Assembly: GCA_910574805.1 (NCBI GenBank)
Contig: CAJTCV010000004.1
Coordinates: 124,493-188,492, forward strand
Reading direction: 5' to 3'
Length of the DNA stretch: 64,000 bases
Source of the DNA: Lachnospiraceae bacterium
GTDB lineage: Bacteria > Bacillota > Clostridia > Lachnospirales > Lachnospiraceae
Shown here: piece after piece, positions 38,865 through 48,449 of the stretch
Layout of the letters: every line of letters starts with the position of its first letter
Position numbering within the stretch: the first letter of the stretch is position 1
The notes under the pieces: generated by a model
Database searches by the model: none
What the model saw: the letters and a program-made list of their open reading frames with translations, nothing else
What the model was told of the DNA's origin: nothing
Made by a program: the position numbers and the translations under genes

Positions 38865-39356
38865 ATGACCGCTATAAATTTGTTAGAGTGTCTGGAAGAG
38901 TTTGTGAAAGAGAAAACCGCAGACATTAAACTGCAAGTGAAGGTAAGGAACCTAAACCCGCAGGAAATGAAGGAACGGGCGGCAGACGTTTACAAAATGC
39001 GTCTTCCAAAAAAAGAAGACCAGACAGAGAAAGTCCCGTATATCCTTCTTCAATTCCTGACAGGGAAGGACGACAAGGAGAACGGGGAGCCGCAGGAAAG
39101 CGACTGCAAAATACGGATAGTGGTTGCAACGTATTCAGAGGACGGCGGCGAAGGTTCTTTTGATGTGCTGAATGTGCTTTTGCGTATCAGGAGCGAACTG
39201 GAAAAAGCCGGGGTTGTCGGTGAACGGTTCGTGCTGCAATATCCGCTTGAATACATTGTGTACCCGGACAGCACACAGCCCTATTATTTGGGTGAAATGA
39301 TAACTAACTGGTCAATACCGACAATAGAAAGGGAGGTAACGGACATATGGCAGTAA
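38865..39356 (+). CDS. Tail completion/terminator protein
   Basis: 163 aa, ATG after GGAGGTTAAAGGA. IRIVVATYSEDGGEGSFDVL, NVLLRIRSELEKAG and MITNWSIPTIE are the pattern of phage tail terminator proteins that cap the tube and join it to the head. Overlaps the next gene by 10 bp. Confidence 0.65.
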   Translation: MTAINLLECLEEFVKEKTADIKLQVKVRNLNPQEMKERAADVYKMRLPKKEDQTEKVPYILLQFLTGKDDKENGEPQESDCKIRIVVATYSEDGGEGSFDVLNVLLRIRSELEKAGVVGERFVLQYPLEYIVYPDSTQPYYLGEMITNWSIPTIEREVTDIWQ

Positions 39357-39745
39357 AGAAGAACGCCACAGAAGCCGCAGAAGCGGCAGAAAAGGAAAAG
39401 ACGGTAAATAATACCACGAAGGACGGAAAAGCCGATTCTGGGGCAAATAACGAAGCCACAGAGGAGGAAAAGAAGGAGGGGGAAACGGTGACGCTTGCAT
39501 ATATAGGACCGTCGCTGCCTGCCGGACTTCTGAAAACAAATAAAATCCTGATAGGGACAAGGGAGGAAATTGACAAAGAGCTTGCGGCAGTTCTGGAGAA
39601 GTACCCGCTTGTGGGAAAAATGCTTGTCCCGGTTGAAAAGCTGGCAGAGAAAAAAGGAAAGGCGGCAACGGCAGGAAACATTCTGAACAAATATTACACG
39701 GACATTGTTTCTGCTATTGCAGCAAACGAGAGGAAGGAGGAGTAA
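39347..39745 (+). CDS. Tail-region protein, unknown
   Basis: 132 aa with GGGAGGTAA upstream. Low-complexity Ala/Glu/Lys start (residues 1-45: NATEAAEAAEKEK, NEATEEEKKEGE), then VTLAYIGPSLPAGLLKTNKI, and a helical end. Proteins of this build, a disordered head plus a YIGPSLPxGxL motif, are found just before tail sheath genes in clostridial contractile phages. Function unknown. Confidence 0.6.
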   Translation: MAVKKNATEAAEAAEKEKTVNNTTKDGKADSGANNEATEEEKKEGETVTLAYIGPSLPAGLLKTNKILIGTREEIDKELAAVLEKYPLVGKMLVPVEKLAEKKGKAATAGNILNKYYTDIVSAIAANERKEE

Positions 39746-39748
39746 AAG

Positions 39749-41179
39749 ATGGCTGATATTACACATGGGATTGACACGAAAAAGCAGCAAACAAGCGTTG
39801 CAAGCCCCACAGTCGTAGCAACGGGGATTCCGTTTGTGGTAGGAGCTGCCCCGGCGCACATGGTAGGCGGGAAGGTGAATGATGTTATCATGGCGAATGA
39901 CTATGAAGAAGCCGTGAAAGCGTTGGGATATTCCGACAACTGGGAGGGGTACGGGCTTTCAGAAGCAGTCTATACGCAGTTTGTTTTATATCAGCAGTCC
40001 CCGGCGTTTTTCGTGAACATTCTGGACCCTTCAAAGCACAAAAAGGAAGTAAGTGGGAAGAAATACGAAGTTGCGGAAAACCAGATTGCGCTTCCGCTTG
40101 AAACGATTGCAGAAAGCGTAGAGATTGAAGGGAAGGAAAAAGGCACAGACTTTGAAGTGTTCTACAATGATACAGCCTGCATTGTTGAGTTTGTGGAGGA
40201 CACGACAGGAGAAATGACGGTATCATGTACGGAGGTTGACCCGTCGAAGGTGACAAAAGCTGATATTATCGGCGGTTACAGCATAGCGACACACAAGACG
40301 ACAGGGCTTGAACTGATTGACGATTGCTTCCCGAAATACAGGATTGTTCCTGACCTGATTTTGTGTCCGAATTGGTCACATGACCCGGAGGTGGCAGCGG
40401 TGATGTCAGCAAAAGGCGAAAATATCAACGGGCTTTTTGAAGCGGACGCACTTCTGGACGTAGACACAAGGGCAGAGGGCGGGGCGACGTATTACACGGA
40501 GGTTCCGGCATGGAAACAGTCAAAAAACTTCATGAAGCCGAATGAATTAGTATGCTTCCCGAAGTTGAAACTGGGTGACAGGGTTTTCAATTTTTCGACG
40601 CAGCAGGCAGGGTTGATGGCACGGACGGACAACGACGGTTCACTGGGCGACGGGACCCCCTGCGAAAGTGCTTCAAACAAGAGCTTGCAGGCTGACAGCA
40701 TGGTACTGGCAAACGGTGAAGAAGTTGTGCTTGATGTGCAGAAAGCAAATTATCTGAATGACAACGGCATTATTACGGGGCTGAACTTTATTAACGGTTT
40801 TGTGAGTTGGGGAGATTATACAGCGTGTTTCCCGGCGAACACAGACCCGGTTGACTATTTCTATTGTATTTCCCGTATGTTCAAATGGGTTGCAAAGACG
40901 GTGACGCTTTCTTACTGGTCACACGTTGACCGTAAATTGACACGTCGGCTTATAGACGCAATTTTGCAGGGCATCAACGACTGGCTGGCGGCACTGACAG
41001 CAGATGAAAAGATTGTGGGCGGGCGTGTAGAGCTGCGAGAAGAGGAAAACAGCCTGACAGCGTTAATGTCAGGCAAGGCAAAATTCCATATCTACATTAC
41101 GCCGCCTTCACCTTTGCGGCTTATGGAATATGTGCTTGAATATGATATTTCCTATCTGTCAAGCCTGCTGGCAGTGTAA
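39749..41179 (+). CDS. Tail sheath protein
   Basis: 476 aa, ATG after AGGAGG. Starts MADITHGIDTKKQQTSVASP, then FVVGAAPAHMV, and runs through DDCFPKYRIVPDLILCPNWS, a stretch typical of FI-like sheath proteins. C-terminal HVDRKLTRRLIDAILQGIND and TPPSPLRLMEYVLEYDISYL form the polymerisation domain. It contracts to drive the tube through the cell wall; it shows the phage is a myovirus. Confidence 0.93.
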   Translation: MADITHGIDTKKQQTSVASPTVVATGIPFVVGAAPAHMVGGKVNDVIMANDYEEAVKALGYSDNWEGYGLSEAVYTQFVLYQQSPAFFVNILDPSKHKKEVSGKKYEVAENQIALPLETIAESVEIEGKEKGTDFEVFYNDTACIVEFVEDTTGEMTVSCTEVDPSKVTKADIIGGYSIATHKTTGLELIDDCFPKYRIVPDLILCPNWSHDPEVAAVMSAKGENINGLFEADALLDVDTRAEGGATYYTEVPAWKQSKNFMKPNELVCFPKLKLGDRVFNFSTQQAGLMARTDNDGSLGDGTPCESASNKSLQADSMVLANGEEVVLDVQKANYLNDNGIITGLNFINGFVSWGDYTACFPANTDPVDYFYCISRMFKWVAKTVTLSYWSHVDRKLTRRLIDAILQGINDWLAALTADEKIVGGRVELREEENSLTALMSGKAKFHIYITPPSPLRLMEYVLEYDISYLSSLLAV

Positions 41180-41196
41180 GGAAGGAGGGCTAAAAA

Positions 41197-41715
41197 ATGC
41201 CGAAGATTGATGAACTTGTTATAAATTTTAGAGTATATGAGGACGCAAACGAGTATCTGGGAATGTCAGAAGCGACGCTGCCGGAAGTGTCAAACCTTGC
41301 GGAAGAGATTACAGGGGCGGGGATTGCCGGGAATGTTGAAGCGGTAGTGTTGGGACATATCGAAGCAATGACACTGACGCTGAATTTCCGAACAGTCACG
41401 AAAGCGGCAATTCGGCTGGCAGAACCGAGAATACATAACATTGACCTGCGGGCGGCGCAGCAGGTAAGGAATACACAGACGGGCAAAATTGAAACGGTTG
41501 CAGCAAAACACATTATGAAGGTTGTGCCGAAAAAGTTTGCGCCCGGAAAACTTGCGGCAGCTTCCGCAGCGGACGCAAGCGGAGAATATGCCGTTTCATA
41601 CTATGCACTGTATCTGGACGGGAAGAAGGTAGTTGAAATTGACCCGCTGAACTTTATTTATTATATCAACGGGACAGATTATCTTGCAGACGTAAGAAAG
41701 GCACTGGGAAAATAA
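41197..41715 (+). CDS. Major tail tube protein (FII family)
   Basis: 172 aa, ATG after GGAGGG. NFRVYEDANEYLGMSEATLP, then ISGAG-like EEITGAGIAG and VPKKFAPGKLA with DYLADVRKALGK at the end are those of the P2 FII family. Forms the inner tube under the sheath. Followed by a strong terminator, so sheath and tube end one transcription unit, as is common for highly expressed tail genes. Confidence 0.93.
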   Translation: MPKIDELVINFRVYEDANEYLGMSEATLPEVSNLAEEITGAGIAGNVEAVVLGHIEAMTLTLNFRTVTKAAIRLAEPRIHNIDLRAAQQVRNTQTGKIETVAAKHIMKVVPKKFAPGKLAAASAADASGEYAVSYYALYLDGKKVVEIDPLNFIYYINGTDYLADVRKALGK

Positions 41716-41735
41716 AAACAGGGAAAGGCAGAGAG

Positions 41736-41760
41736 CCAGCGGAAGGGTCCGCTGGTTTTT
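41736..41760 (+). terminator. Terminator after tail tube gene
   Basis: Stem CCAGCGG/CCGCTGG (41736-41742, 41749-41755), loop of 6, then TTTTTAT. An outer AGGCAGA/TCTGCCT pair could extend it. Confidence 0.85.
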
Positions 41761-41786
41761 ATCTGCCTATTTTTAGGAGGTAAAAG

Positions 41787-42194
41787 ATGGAAGATAACAA
41801 AATCGTACAGGGGCAGCAGGAAGACTTTGCAGAGGAAATGCAGGAAGCGCAGAAAACCGGGATTGTCAGCATGGAAGACAAGAAGAAGGAGAAAAAAACC
41901 AGCCTGAACTACACGCACACTTTCAAAACCCCGGTTGAAATCAACGGGCAGAAACAGAAAGCGTTGACTTTCTACTTTGAGAAACTGACCGGGGAAGACG
42001 TAGAAGCGATTGAAGAGGAATTGCAGGACCAGAATAAATACGTTCTGACCCCGGAAGTGTCGTCTGTATTCCAGACTATGCTTGCCGCCCGTGCAGCAGG
42101 CGTGGGGGCTGATGAAATCAGGCGGCTTCCGCTTGGGGAGTACATGAAAATCAAGAATCAGGCAAGAAGTTTTTTAATAGAATCGGGCTATTAA
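41787..42194 (+). CDS. Tail assembly chaperone (gpE-like), zero-frame product
   Basis: 135 aa, ATG after AGGAGG. HTFKTPVEINGQKQKALTFY, then EAIEEELQDQNKY and RLPLGEYMKIKNQARSFL are those of phage tail assembly proteins that bind the tape measure. Near its end lies a TTTTTTA slippery heptamer in the correct phase, leading to a -1 extension, as with P2 gpE/gpE' and lambda gpG/gpGT. Confidence 0.85.
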   Translation: MEDNKIVQGQQEDFAEEMQEAQKTGIVSMEDKKKEKKTSLNYTHTFKTPVEINGQKQKALTFYFEKLTGEDVEAIEEELQDQNKYVLTPEVSSVFQTMLAARAAGVGADEIRRLPLGEYMKIKNQARSFLIESGY

Positions 42195-42376
42195 AAGTAA
42201 GCAGCCCCGGAAATTTTATCAGAAAACAGGCTTACAGACTGGCAAGGGCTTCTAATACGCCTATACCGTTCTTTATGCAGCTTACACTTTCCGCACTTTT
42301 CCGCTGGATAAAAAGCGTGAATGAAGTAGAAAGGGAAGACGCACGGGAGCGGGAACGCCTAGCACATAACAAGTGA
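42170..42376 (+). CDS. -1 frameshift extension of tail assembly chaperone (gpE')
   Basis: Slippery T TTT TTA at 42170-42176 in the zero frame. After a -1 slip, 66 codons are read to TGA at 42374-42376 (NRIGLLKVSSPGNFIRKQAY, then RLARASNTPIPFFM and NEVEREDARERERL). Fusion product about 196 aa. The extension has no start of its own and fills the gap before the tape measure gene exactly, as in other phages. Confidence 0.8.
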   Translation, partial: FFNRIGLLKVSSPGNFIRKQAYRLARASNTPIPFFMQLTLSALFRWIKSVNEVEREDARERERLAHNK

Positions 42377-42392
42377 TAGGAGGTGGAAGCGA

Positions 42393-45300
42393 TTGGCAGG
42401 GTCACAAAAGGAATTTGAGCTTCTTTTTAAGCTGAAAGCGTCACTGGGCGGGAATTTCAACAGCACTTTCAAAGGTGCGATTGAAACGCAACGGCAGCTA
42501 CAAAACAGCATTAAAAGCGTAAATTCCATGCAGTCAAAGGTTGACGGCTACACAAGGACTTCAAACGCAATAGAGCAGCAGAGAGGGAAGCTGGAACGCC
42601 TGCAAGCGGAACATGAAAAAGTTTCGCAGAAGATACAGGCACACCAGACAAACGCTGAACGGCTGCGGGCGAAAATCGAAGAAACAGGCGACGCAACGGG
42701 AGAGCTGACAGCGCAGCTTGTGAGAGAAGAAAACGAAGTCGCAAAGAATACCGAACGCCTTAAAAGCAATGAAAACCAGATACGACAGACCACTGCCAGC
42801 ATACACTCACAGGAAGAACAGCTTGAACGGATGGCGCAGGAGCTACGGGACGCAGGGATTGACACAGACAATCTGGAAGAATCAAACGCCAGATTACAAC
42901 GGTCATACGAACGGCTGCGGGGTTCACAAGAAAACCTAAACCGTATCAATTCCGAACAGGCAAAAATAAAAGAGAATATAGCAGCCACGAAGACACAGCT
43001 TCTGGGGACAATAGGAGCGATTGGGGCGGTAACGGCGGCAATATACGCAGGACCCGTACAAGCGGCGCAGGAGTACGAAACGGCAATAGCGAAAGTTTCG
43101 ACGATTGCAGACGCAAACGCTGTCCCGATTGAAGAAATGTCAAGCGAAATAATGAAGCTGTCAAATACAACGGGCATAGCCGCCAGTCAGATTGCAGATG
43201 ATGTGTACAACGCCATTTCTGCCGGGCAGCAGACAGGGGACGCAGTAAACTTTGTTTCGTACTCAACAAAGCTGGCTAAAGCAGGTTTTGCAGAAAGCGC
43301 ACAGACGCTGGACGTTCTGACAACGATATTAAACGCTTACGGTATGGAAGCGGAGGAAGTATCAAAAGTTTCAGATATGCTTGTGCAGACGCAGAACAAA
43401 GGTAAAGTGAGCGTGGGCGAGCTGTCAAGCGTCATGGGTAAAATCATACCGACAGCGAACGCAAACAATGTGGCACTTGAACAGTTGTGCGCCGGATACG
43501 CAATCATGACAAGCAAAGGTATTGCCGCAGCGGAAACGACAACATACATGAACAGTATGTTGAATGAGCTTTCAAAGTCCGGCACGACAGCGGAAAAAAC
43601 GCTGCGGGCGACGACGGGGAAGAGCTTTAAAGAGCTGATGACCGAGGGCAAGAGTCTGGGCGAAGTCATACAGATTTTGCAGCAGGAAGCAGAGAAGAGC
43701 GGGAAAAGTCTGAATGATATGTTCGGTTCTGCGGAAGCCGGGAAAGCTGCCGTGTCGCTTCTGTCCGGGGGCGTTGAAGGGTTCAACGAACAGGTGGCAG
43801 GAATGGTGGACAGCGTAGGGGCGACGGAAGAAGCCTTTGCGAAAATGGACCAGACGACGGAAGCAAAAATGCAGAAAGCAAAGAACAGTATCGCAAATTT
43901 AGGTATTGTTCTGGGTCAAAACCTTCTGCCGATTGTCGGGAACCTTGCAGACAAGGTGGCTGCGGTTGTTGTAAAAGTTTCAGAGTTTGCACAGGCGAAC
44001 CCGAAGCTGGTGCAAACAGCCCTGAAAGTAGCGGCGGCACTTGCGGGAATGAAGGTTGCCGGGCTGACTGCAAAATTAGGGTTCCTGCATATATCAAGCG
44101 GGATAAAGGACGCACAGAAGATTCTGGAGCTTTTCAAAATAAAGGCAATCGGACTTTCCGGCATAGGTTCAAAGGTTGTCGGCTTCATCACAAAACCTTT
44201 TAGCGGTATCGGCGGCATACTTGGAAAGGCACTGTCAGGAATAGGCGGCATTATCGCACGTTCCCCGCTTGGGTCAATCGGAAGGGTGGTTGCTTCCAGT
44301 TTTGGGAAAATCGGGTCATTTATTGCCCCGGTAGGAAACATTATAAAAAAGGCGTTAGGACCATTGGGAAAAATCGGTTCAACGCTTCTGGGTCCGTTAG
44401 GGGGGATTGCAGGAAAATTTTTGCCCGTAGTAGGTGTGATAACTGCGGTAATTACAGCAGTACAGCTATTGCGGAAACACTTTGATAAAGTCCGGGAAGC
44501 CGTAGGGAAGATTTTTGGAGAAAAAGGACTTGAAATATTCGATAAGATTGTTGCAGTAGTGACAAGCGTGGGTGAAACAATCAAGGGCGTTTTTTCTGAC
44601 GGGAATCTGGGTGCGGCAAGGGACAAGATACAAGAGATTTTCGGGGAAAAGGGCGTTGCGGTATTTGATACCTTTGCAGGCGTTTTTCAAAAAGTCGTAG
44701 CGGCAGCAGGGCAGTTTGTGGGGTTCGTGACCACGCATATAGTCCCGGTTGTTGAACAGGTATTGAATGTACTGATAACAACGGTTATTCCGGGAATTAT
44801 CAGCGGAGTACAGGCGGCAGCCCCGGTTGTTATGGAGGTATTCCAGGCAATAGCGGACTTCATAGGCGGCATTATCCCGATTATTGGAGATTTTATTGCA
44901 GGCATTATGCCTGTAATCAGCGAAGTTATAACATTTATTCAAACGTATGTTTTGCCGATTGTGGGCGAAGTTTTCAACTTCATTGTGCAGCAGGTTTTAC
45001 CGTTCATTGTGCAGGGCATACAGCAGCTTGGGTCAATCATTACAACGGTTCTACAAGCCGTTTTGCCCGTAGTCCAGACTGTTTTCACAACAATTTGGAA
45101 TATCATACAGCCGATTTTGCAGCAGGTTCTAACGACGGTTCAAGCCGTGCTGCCTGCGGTGCTGTCAATTTTTCAAAATGTGTTCAACACGATAGGCGGC
45201 ATTATAAGCGCAGTACAGCAGGTATTGTCCGGGATAATTCAATTTATAACGGGCGTTTTTTCCGGGAACTGGTCGCAGGCATGGGAAGGAATAAAATCTA

Positions 45301-45887
45301 TTTTCAGCGGCGTATGGGACGGCATTTTATCTATCTGCAAAGGCGTAATAAACGGCATTACAGGGGCGGTGAATGTAGTTATCCGAGGGCTGAACAGCCT
45401 GAAAGTACCAGACTGGGTTCCGGGCATAGGCGGGAAGGGAATGAACATTCCAGAAATACCGCAGCTTGCAAAGGGTTCAAAAAGTACGCCTGATACATTC
45501 ATAGCAGGAGAAGCGGGACCGGAGCTAATAACAAATGCGCCGGGAAGAACGGTATACACGGCGCAGCAGACGAAAGACATATTCAGCGCACAGAACGCAG
45601 CCGCACAGGTGGCGCAGGCAGCAGGAGCCGGGCAGACGGCTTCACAGGTATTCTACAATACAACGAACAATGCGCCGGAAGTAAAGCCGCCAGAAGTAGT
45701 GAGCGGCGCAGGAGCGGGCGGCGGGAACAATATCACAATCACAAACAGCCCGACGATATACGTTGACAGCGACAAGGCAGGTGATTTGGAAGAGAAGCTA
45801 GAGGAAAACAATAGAAACTTATTGCAGGAGGTAGAAGACCTTCTGGACAAAAGAAATGATGATGAAAGGCGGTCAAGGCATGAATAA
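42393..45887 (+). CDS. Tail tape measure protein
   Basis: 1164 aa; TTG after AGGAGG. N-terminal coiled coils (about 30-215), then the TP901 core tape-measure domain (AQEYETAIAKVSTIADANAV, about 225-470, with ALEQLCAGYAIMTSKGIAAA). Long hydrophobic repeats (about 560-980; PVVMEVFQAIADFIGGIIPI, QVLPFIVQGIQQ) could insert in the host membrane. It ends with EKLEENNRNLLQEVEDLLD. Its length sets tail length; roughly 1.5 Angstrom per residue predicts a tail near 175 nm. Confidence 0.93.
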   Translation: MAGSQKEFELLFKLKASLGGNFNSTFKGAIETQRQLQNSIKSVNSMQSKVDGYTRTSNAIEQQRGKLERLQAEHEKVSQKIQAHQTNAERLRAKIEETGDATGELTAQLVREENEVAKNTERLKSNENQIRQTTASIHSQEEQLERMAQELRDAGIDTDNLEESNARLQRSYERLRGSQENLNRINSEQAKIKENIAATKTQLLGTIGAIGAVTAAIYAGPVQAAQEYETAIAKVSTIADANAVPIEEMSSEIMKLSNTTGIAASQIADDVYNAISAGQQTGDAVNFVSYSTKLAKAGFAESAQTLDVLTTILNAYGMEAEEVSKVSDMLVQTQNKGKVSVGELSSVMGKIIPTANANNVALEQLCAGYAIMTSKGIAAAETTTYMNSMLNELSKSGTTAEKTLRATTGKSFKELMTEGKSLGEVIQILQQEAEKSGKSLNDMFGSAEAGKAAVSLLSGGVEGFNEQVAGMVDSVGATEEAFAKMDQTTEAKMQKAKNSIANLGIVLGQNLLPIVGNLADKVAAVVVKVSEFAQANPKLVQTALKVAAALAGMKVAGLTAKLGFLHISSGIKDAQKILELFKIKAIGLSGIGSKVVGFITKPFSGIGGILGKALSGIGGIIARSPLGSIGRVVASSFGKIGSFIAPVGNIIKKALGPLGKIGSTLLGPLGGIAGKFLPVVGVITAVITAVQLLRKHFDKVREAVGKIFGEKGLEIFDKIVAVVTSVGETIKGVFSDGNLGAARDKIQEIFGEKGVAVFDTFAGVFQKVVAAAGQFVGFVTTHIVPVVEQVLNVLITTVIPGIISGVQAAAPVVMEVFQAIADFIGGIIPIIGDFIAGIMPVISEVITFIQTYVLPIVGEVFNFIVQQVLPFIVQGIQQLGSIITTVLQAVLPVVQTVFTTIWNIIQPILQQVLTTVQAVLPAVLSIFQNVFNTIGGIISAVQQVLSGIIQFITGVFSGNWSQAWEGIKSIFSGVWDGILSICKGVINGITGAVNVVIRGLNSLKVPDWVPGIGGKGMNIPEIPQLAKGSKSTPDTFIAGEAGPELITNAPGRTVYTAQQTKDIFSAQNAAAQVAQAAGAGQTASQVFYNTTNNAPEVKPPEVVSGAGAGGGNNITITNSPTIYVDSDKAGDLEEKLEENNRNLLQEVEDLLDKRNDDERRSRHE

Positions 45888-46095
45888 GACTTATACAACA
45901 ATATCCGGGGATATGTGGGACCAGATAGCGTACACGCAGATGGGAAGCGTTCTTCATACGGACAAATTGATAAAAGCTAATGCCGACTATGCCGCAATGT
46001 TTGTATTCCCTGCCGGGGTAGTTTTAACTATCCCGGAGGTGGAAGAAAAACAGAGTATGGAGCTGCCGCCGTGGAAAAGGGGGTTGTTAATCTGA
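45880..46095 (+). CDS. Tail protein X (gpX, LysM-like)
   Basis: 71 aa from ATG at 45880 overlapping the tape measure end. YTTISGDMWDQIAYTQMGSV, then ANADYAAMFVFPAGVVLTIP follows the P2 gpX pattern, a small LysM-type tail protein. P2-like order is X, then D. Confidence 0.85.
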   Translation: MNKTYTTISGDMWDQIAYTQMGSVLHTDKLIKANADYAAMFVFPAGVVLTIPEVEEKQSMELPPWKRGLLI

Positions 46096-47393
46096 TGAGC
46101 GACAAAAGACTTGCACGGCGGGTGGTGCTAAAGCTGAAATTTGAAAATGTAGACGTGCCAGAGAATATAGCGTTGCATTTAGTGAGCGCAAGTTATACAG
46201 ACAATGAAGACGGCAGCACAGATGATTTTCAAATTGTGTATGAAGACCGGGAACGGAACCTGATGGGGGACTGGCTGGAAGTAAAGCCGACAATCATAAA
46301 AACGACAAAGCAGGTTGCAAAAGAGGTTCAGAAAGAAGAGGTAATAAATTATGTTGTGAAGCGGGGCGACACATTGTGGGCGATTGCTTCACAGTATTTA
46401 GGGAGCGGGACAAAATACCCGCAAATAGCACAAGAAAATAATATACCGAATCCGAATTTGATTTATCCGGGGCAGGTATTCAGGATAACGACAGGCGGCA
46501 CGGCAAAAAGTACGGCAGTTGAAACCGTGGAGGAAGTGAAGCAGGGGGCAAAACCGAAACTTGTAACGGCGGTTCTTGTCCAGAAGAATTGGAATGATAC
46601 GGGGAAAGACGCAACTTTGAATATCGGGACTTTTGAAATAGACGGCATAGACGTATCAGGACCGCCCACAAAAGTAACCGTGAAAAGCACGTCTATTCCG
46701 TACACTTCTACAATGCGGATAGAGAAAAAGTCAAGGGCGTGGGAAAATATCACGCTAAAGGCAATAGGGGAACAAATAGCGGGTGACAGCGGGCTTTCCC
46801 TGATGTATGAAGCAAGCGACAATCCGACTTTTAAGAGAAAAGAACAGGTGCAAACGTCGGATATTAAGTTTTTACAGGAGCTATGCCACGCCGCAGGAAT
46901 GGCGTTGAAGGTGACAACGCTGAAAATTGTAATATATGACGCTGCGGAGTATGACGCAAAACCCGCAACAAAGACTTTTAAATACGGGGATAAAAATATT
47001 ATATCCTACAAATTGGGAACCAGCCTGACAGATACGGCGTACACAAGTTGTCATGTTTCCTATACGGACCCGGACAGCAAAGAAACCATTGAATATACAT
47101 ACACGCCGGACAGCAGCACGGGGACAGGGCAGGTTCTGGAAATAAACGAGAAAGTCAGAAACACGGAGGAAGCAAAGACACTGGCAAAGAAACGTCTGCG
47201 GGAAAAGAATACACAGGAATTTACAGCAAGTTTAAAGGTAGTAGGCGACGTTTCATTTGTAGCGGGAATGACCGTAAAATTAAAGGGCTTTCAGAAGTTC
47301 GATAGAAAATATAAGGTAACGCAGGCAAAACATAGCCTGACGGGGGGCTACACGGTAGACCTTTCTTTAAAGCAGGTTTTGGAGGGGTACTAA
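46095..47393 (+). CDS. Tail hub protein, late control gpD family, with inserted LysM
   Basis: 432 aa, start overlapping the gpX stop (ATGA). An N-terminal part (about 1-80), then a LysM domain (YVVKRGDTLWAIASQYLGSG, about 85-135) absent from P2 gpD, then the gpD body (LNIGTFEIDGIDVSGPPTKV, IKFLQELCHAAGMALKVT). gpD forms the hub under the tube. The LysM would anchor the tail tip to peptidoglycan. Confidence 0.88.
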   Translation: MSDKRLARRVVLKLKFENVDVPENIALHLVSASYTDNEDGSTDDFQIVYEDRERNLMGDWLEVKPTIIKTTKQVAKEVQKEEVINYVVKRGDTLWAIASQYLGSGTKYPQIAQENNIPNPNLIYPGQVFRITTGGTAKSTAVETVEEVKQGAKPKLVTAVLVQKNWNDTGKDATLNIGTFEIDGIDVSGPPTKVTVKSTSIPYTSTMRIEKKSRAWENITLKAIGEQIAGDSGLSLMYEASDNPTFKRKEQVQTSDIKFLQELCHAAGMALKVTTLKIVIYDAAEYDAKPATKTFKYGDKNIISYKLGTSLTDTAYTSCHVSYTDPDSKETIEYTYTPDSSTGTGQVLEINEKVRNTEEAKTLAKKRLREKNTQEFTASLKVVGDVSFVAGMTVKLKGFQKFDRKYKVTQAKHSLTGGYTVDLSLKQVLEGY

Positions 47394-47707
47394 TGGCAGA
47401 TATGAACGAACTGAAAAACTTAATACGAAAAGGAACCGTGCAGAGCGTGAACGCCGGGACCATGAAAGCCCGTGTGAAGTTCGGGGACAAAGGCGGCATT
47501 GTGTCCGGGGAACTACACATATTAGTTAGACCCAGAATCATAGTTCCGGGAGAAAAGGAAAAAACGGGGAACAAAACAAAGACGGAAGCAGGGCATTTTC
47601 ACGAAGCATATTTGACAGAATGGATTCCGAAGACAGGGGACCTTGTTTTGTGCCTGATGATTCCAGACGGCGACGGGGAAGGGTACATTGTAGGGAAGGT
47701 GATGTAA
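47393..47707 (+). CDS. Baseplate assembly protein V-like (spike)
   Basis: 104 aa, TAATG overlap. LIRKGTVQSVNAGTMKARVK, WIPKTGDLVLCLMIPDGDGE and GYIVGKVM form an OB-fold as in gpV/gp45 spike proteins. Short, without a long beta-helix tip. It should cap the tube. Confidence 0.8.
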   Translation: MADMNELKNLIRKGTVQSVNAGTMKARVKFGDKGGIVSGELHILVRPRIIVPGEKEKTGNKTKTEAGHFHEAYLTEWIPKTGDLVLCLMIPDGDGEGYIVGKVM

Positions 47708-48108
47708 TGGCAAAAATCGGGAGTTTCGGGAACCTTGTTTTCAGCGTGTCGGAAAATACGGTAAAAACATTTGACGGCATGAATTGGGATTTTTCCGCCG
47801 ACTATGCAACGCACGACAGGCACATAAAAGCTGACCTGTTAGAATACATGGGACCCGGCATTGAAAGTATATCATTTTCTATGGTGCTATCTGTATTTCT
47901 AGGGGTAAACCCTTTGAAGGAAATAAAGAAGCTGCGGAAGATGGTACGGAAAGGATATGCAGAACGGCTTGTAATCGGCGGCAAAGTATACGGCAGTTAC
48001 AAGTGGGTAATGCAGAAAGGGACGGTTGACTTTCAGCGGTTCGACAACAAAGGAAATTTGTGGGCGGCAAAAATAAAAGTGACCCTGAAAGAGTACCCGA
48101 AAAGGTGA
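47707..48108 (+). CDS. Phage tail protein gpU-like
   Basis: 133 aa, TAATG overlap with the previous gene. IGSFGNLVFSVSENTVKTFD, then ISFSMVLSVFLGVNPLKEIK and YGSYKWVMQKGTVDF are the P2 gpU pattern. Tail completion/baseplate accessory protein. Order D-V-U differs slightly from P2. Confidence 0.85.
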   Translation: MAKIGSFGNLVFSVSENTVKTFDGMNWDFSADYATHDRHIKADLLEYMGPGIESISFSMVLSVFLGVNPLKEIKKLRKMVRKGYAERLVIGGKVYGSYKWVMQKGTVDFQRFDNKGNLWAAKIKVTLKEYPKR

Positions 48109-48113
48109 TAAAG

Positions 48114-48449
48114 ATGGATATTATCAGAGGTGACGGAACACTTTTAAAAAATATTGACCTATCCCCGAAAAATGAATATCAGGAAGTATTGCAGAATGTA
48201 GCAATCATAATAGATACATGGGAAAATACCTGCCCTTTGCTGCGGGCATTGGGGCTTCCGGGGCAGTTGATAGGAAGACCGCTGCCCGTAGTAAAAAATA
48301 TCATGGTGGGACAATTATATGACCAGATTGAAGAATACGAGCCACGGGCGATTCTGGGGGATATAACCTTTGAAGAAAATGCTTTCACGGGGAAGCTGAT
48401 ACCAATAATAGAGATAGAGGGGGTGCAGACGGAAGATGAAGAAACCTGA
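48114..48449 (+). CDS. Baseplate wedge protein gpW/gp25-like
   Basis: 111 aa, ATG after AAAAGGTG. NEYQEVLQNVAIIIDTWENT, CPLLRALGLPGQLIG, then ILGDITFEE is the gp25-like wedge domain. Nucleates baseplate-sheath contacts. Overlaps gpJ by 14 bp. Confidence 0.85.
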   Translation: MDIIRGDGTLLKNIDLSPKNEYQEVLQNVAIIIDTWENTCPLLRALGLPGQLIGRPLPVVKNIMVGQLYDQIEEYEPRAILGDITFEENAFTGKLIPIIEIEGVQTEDEET

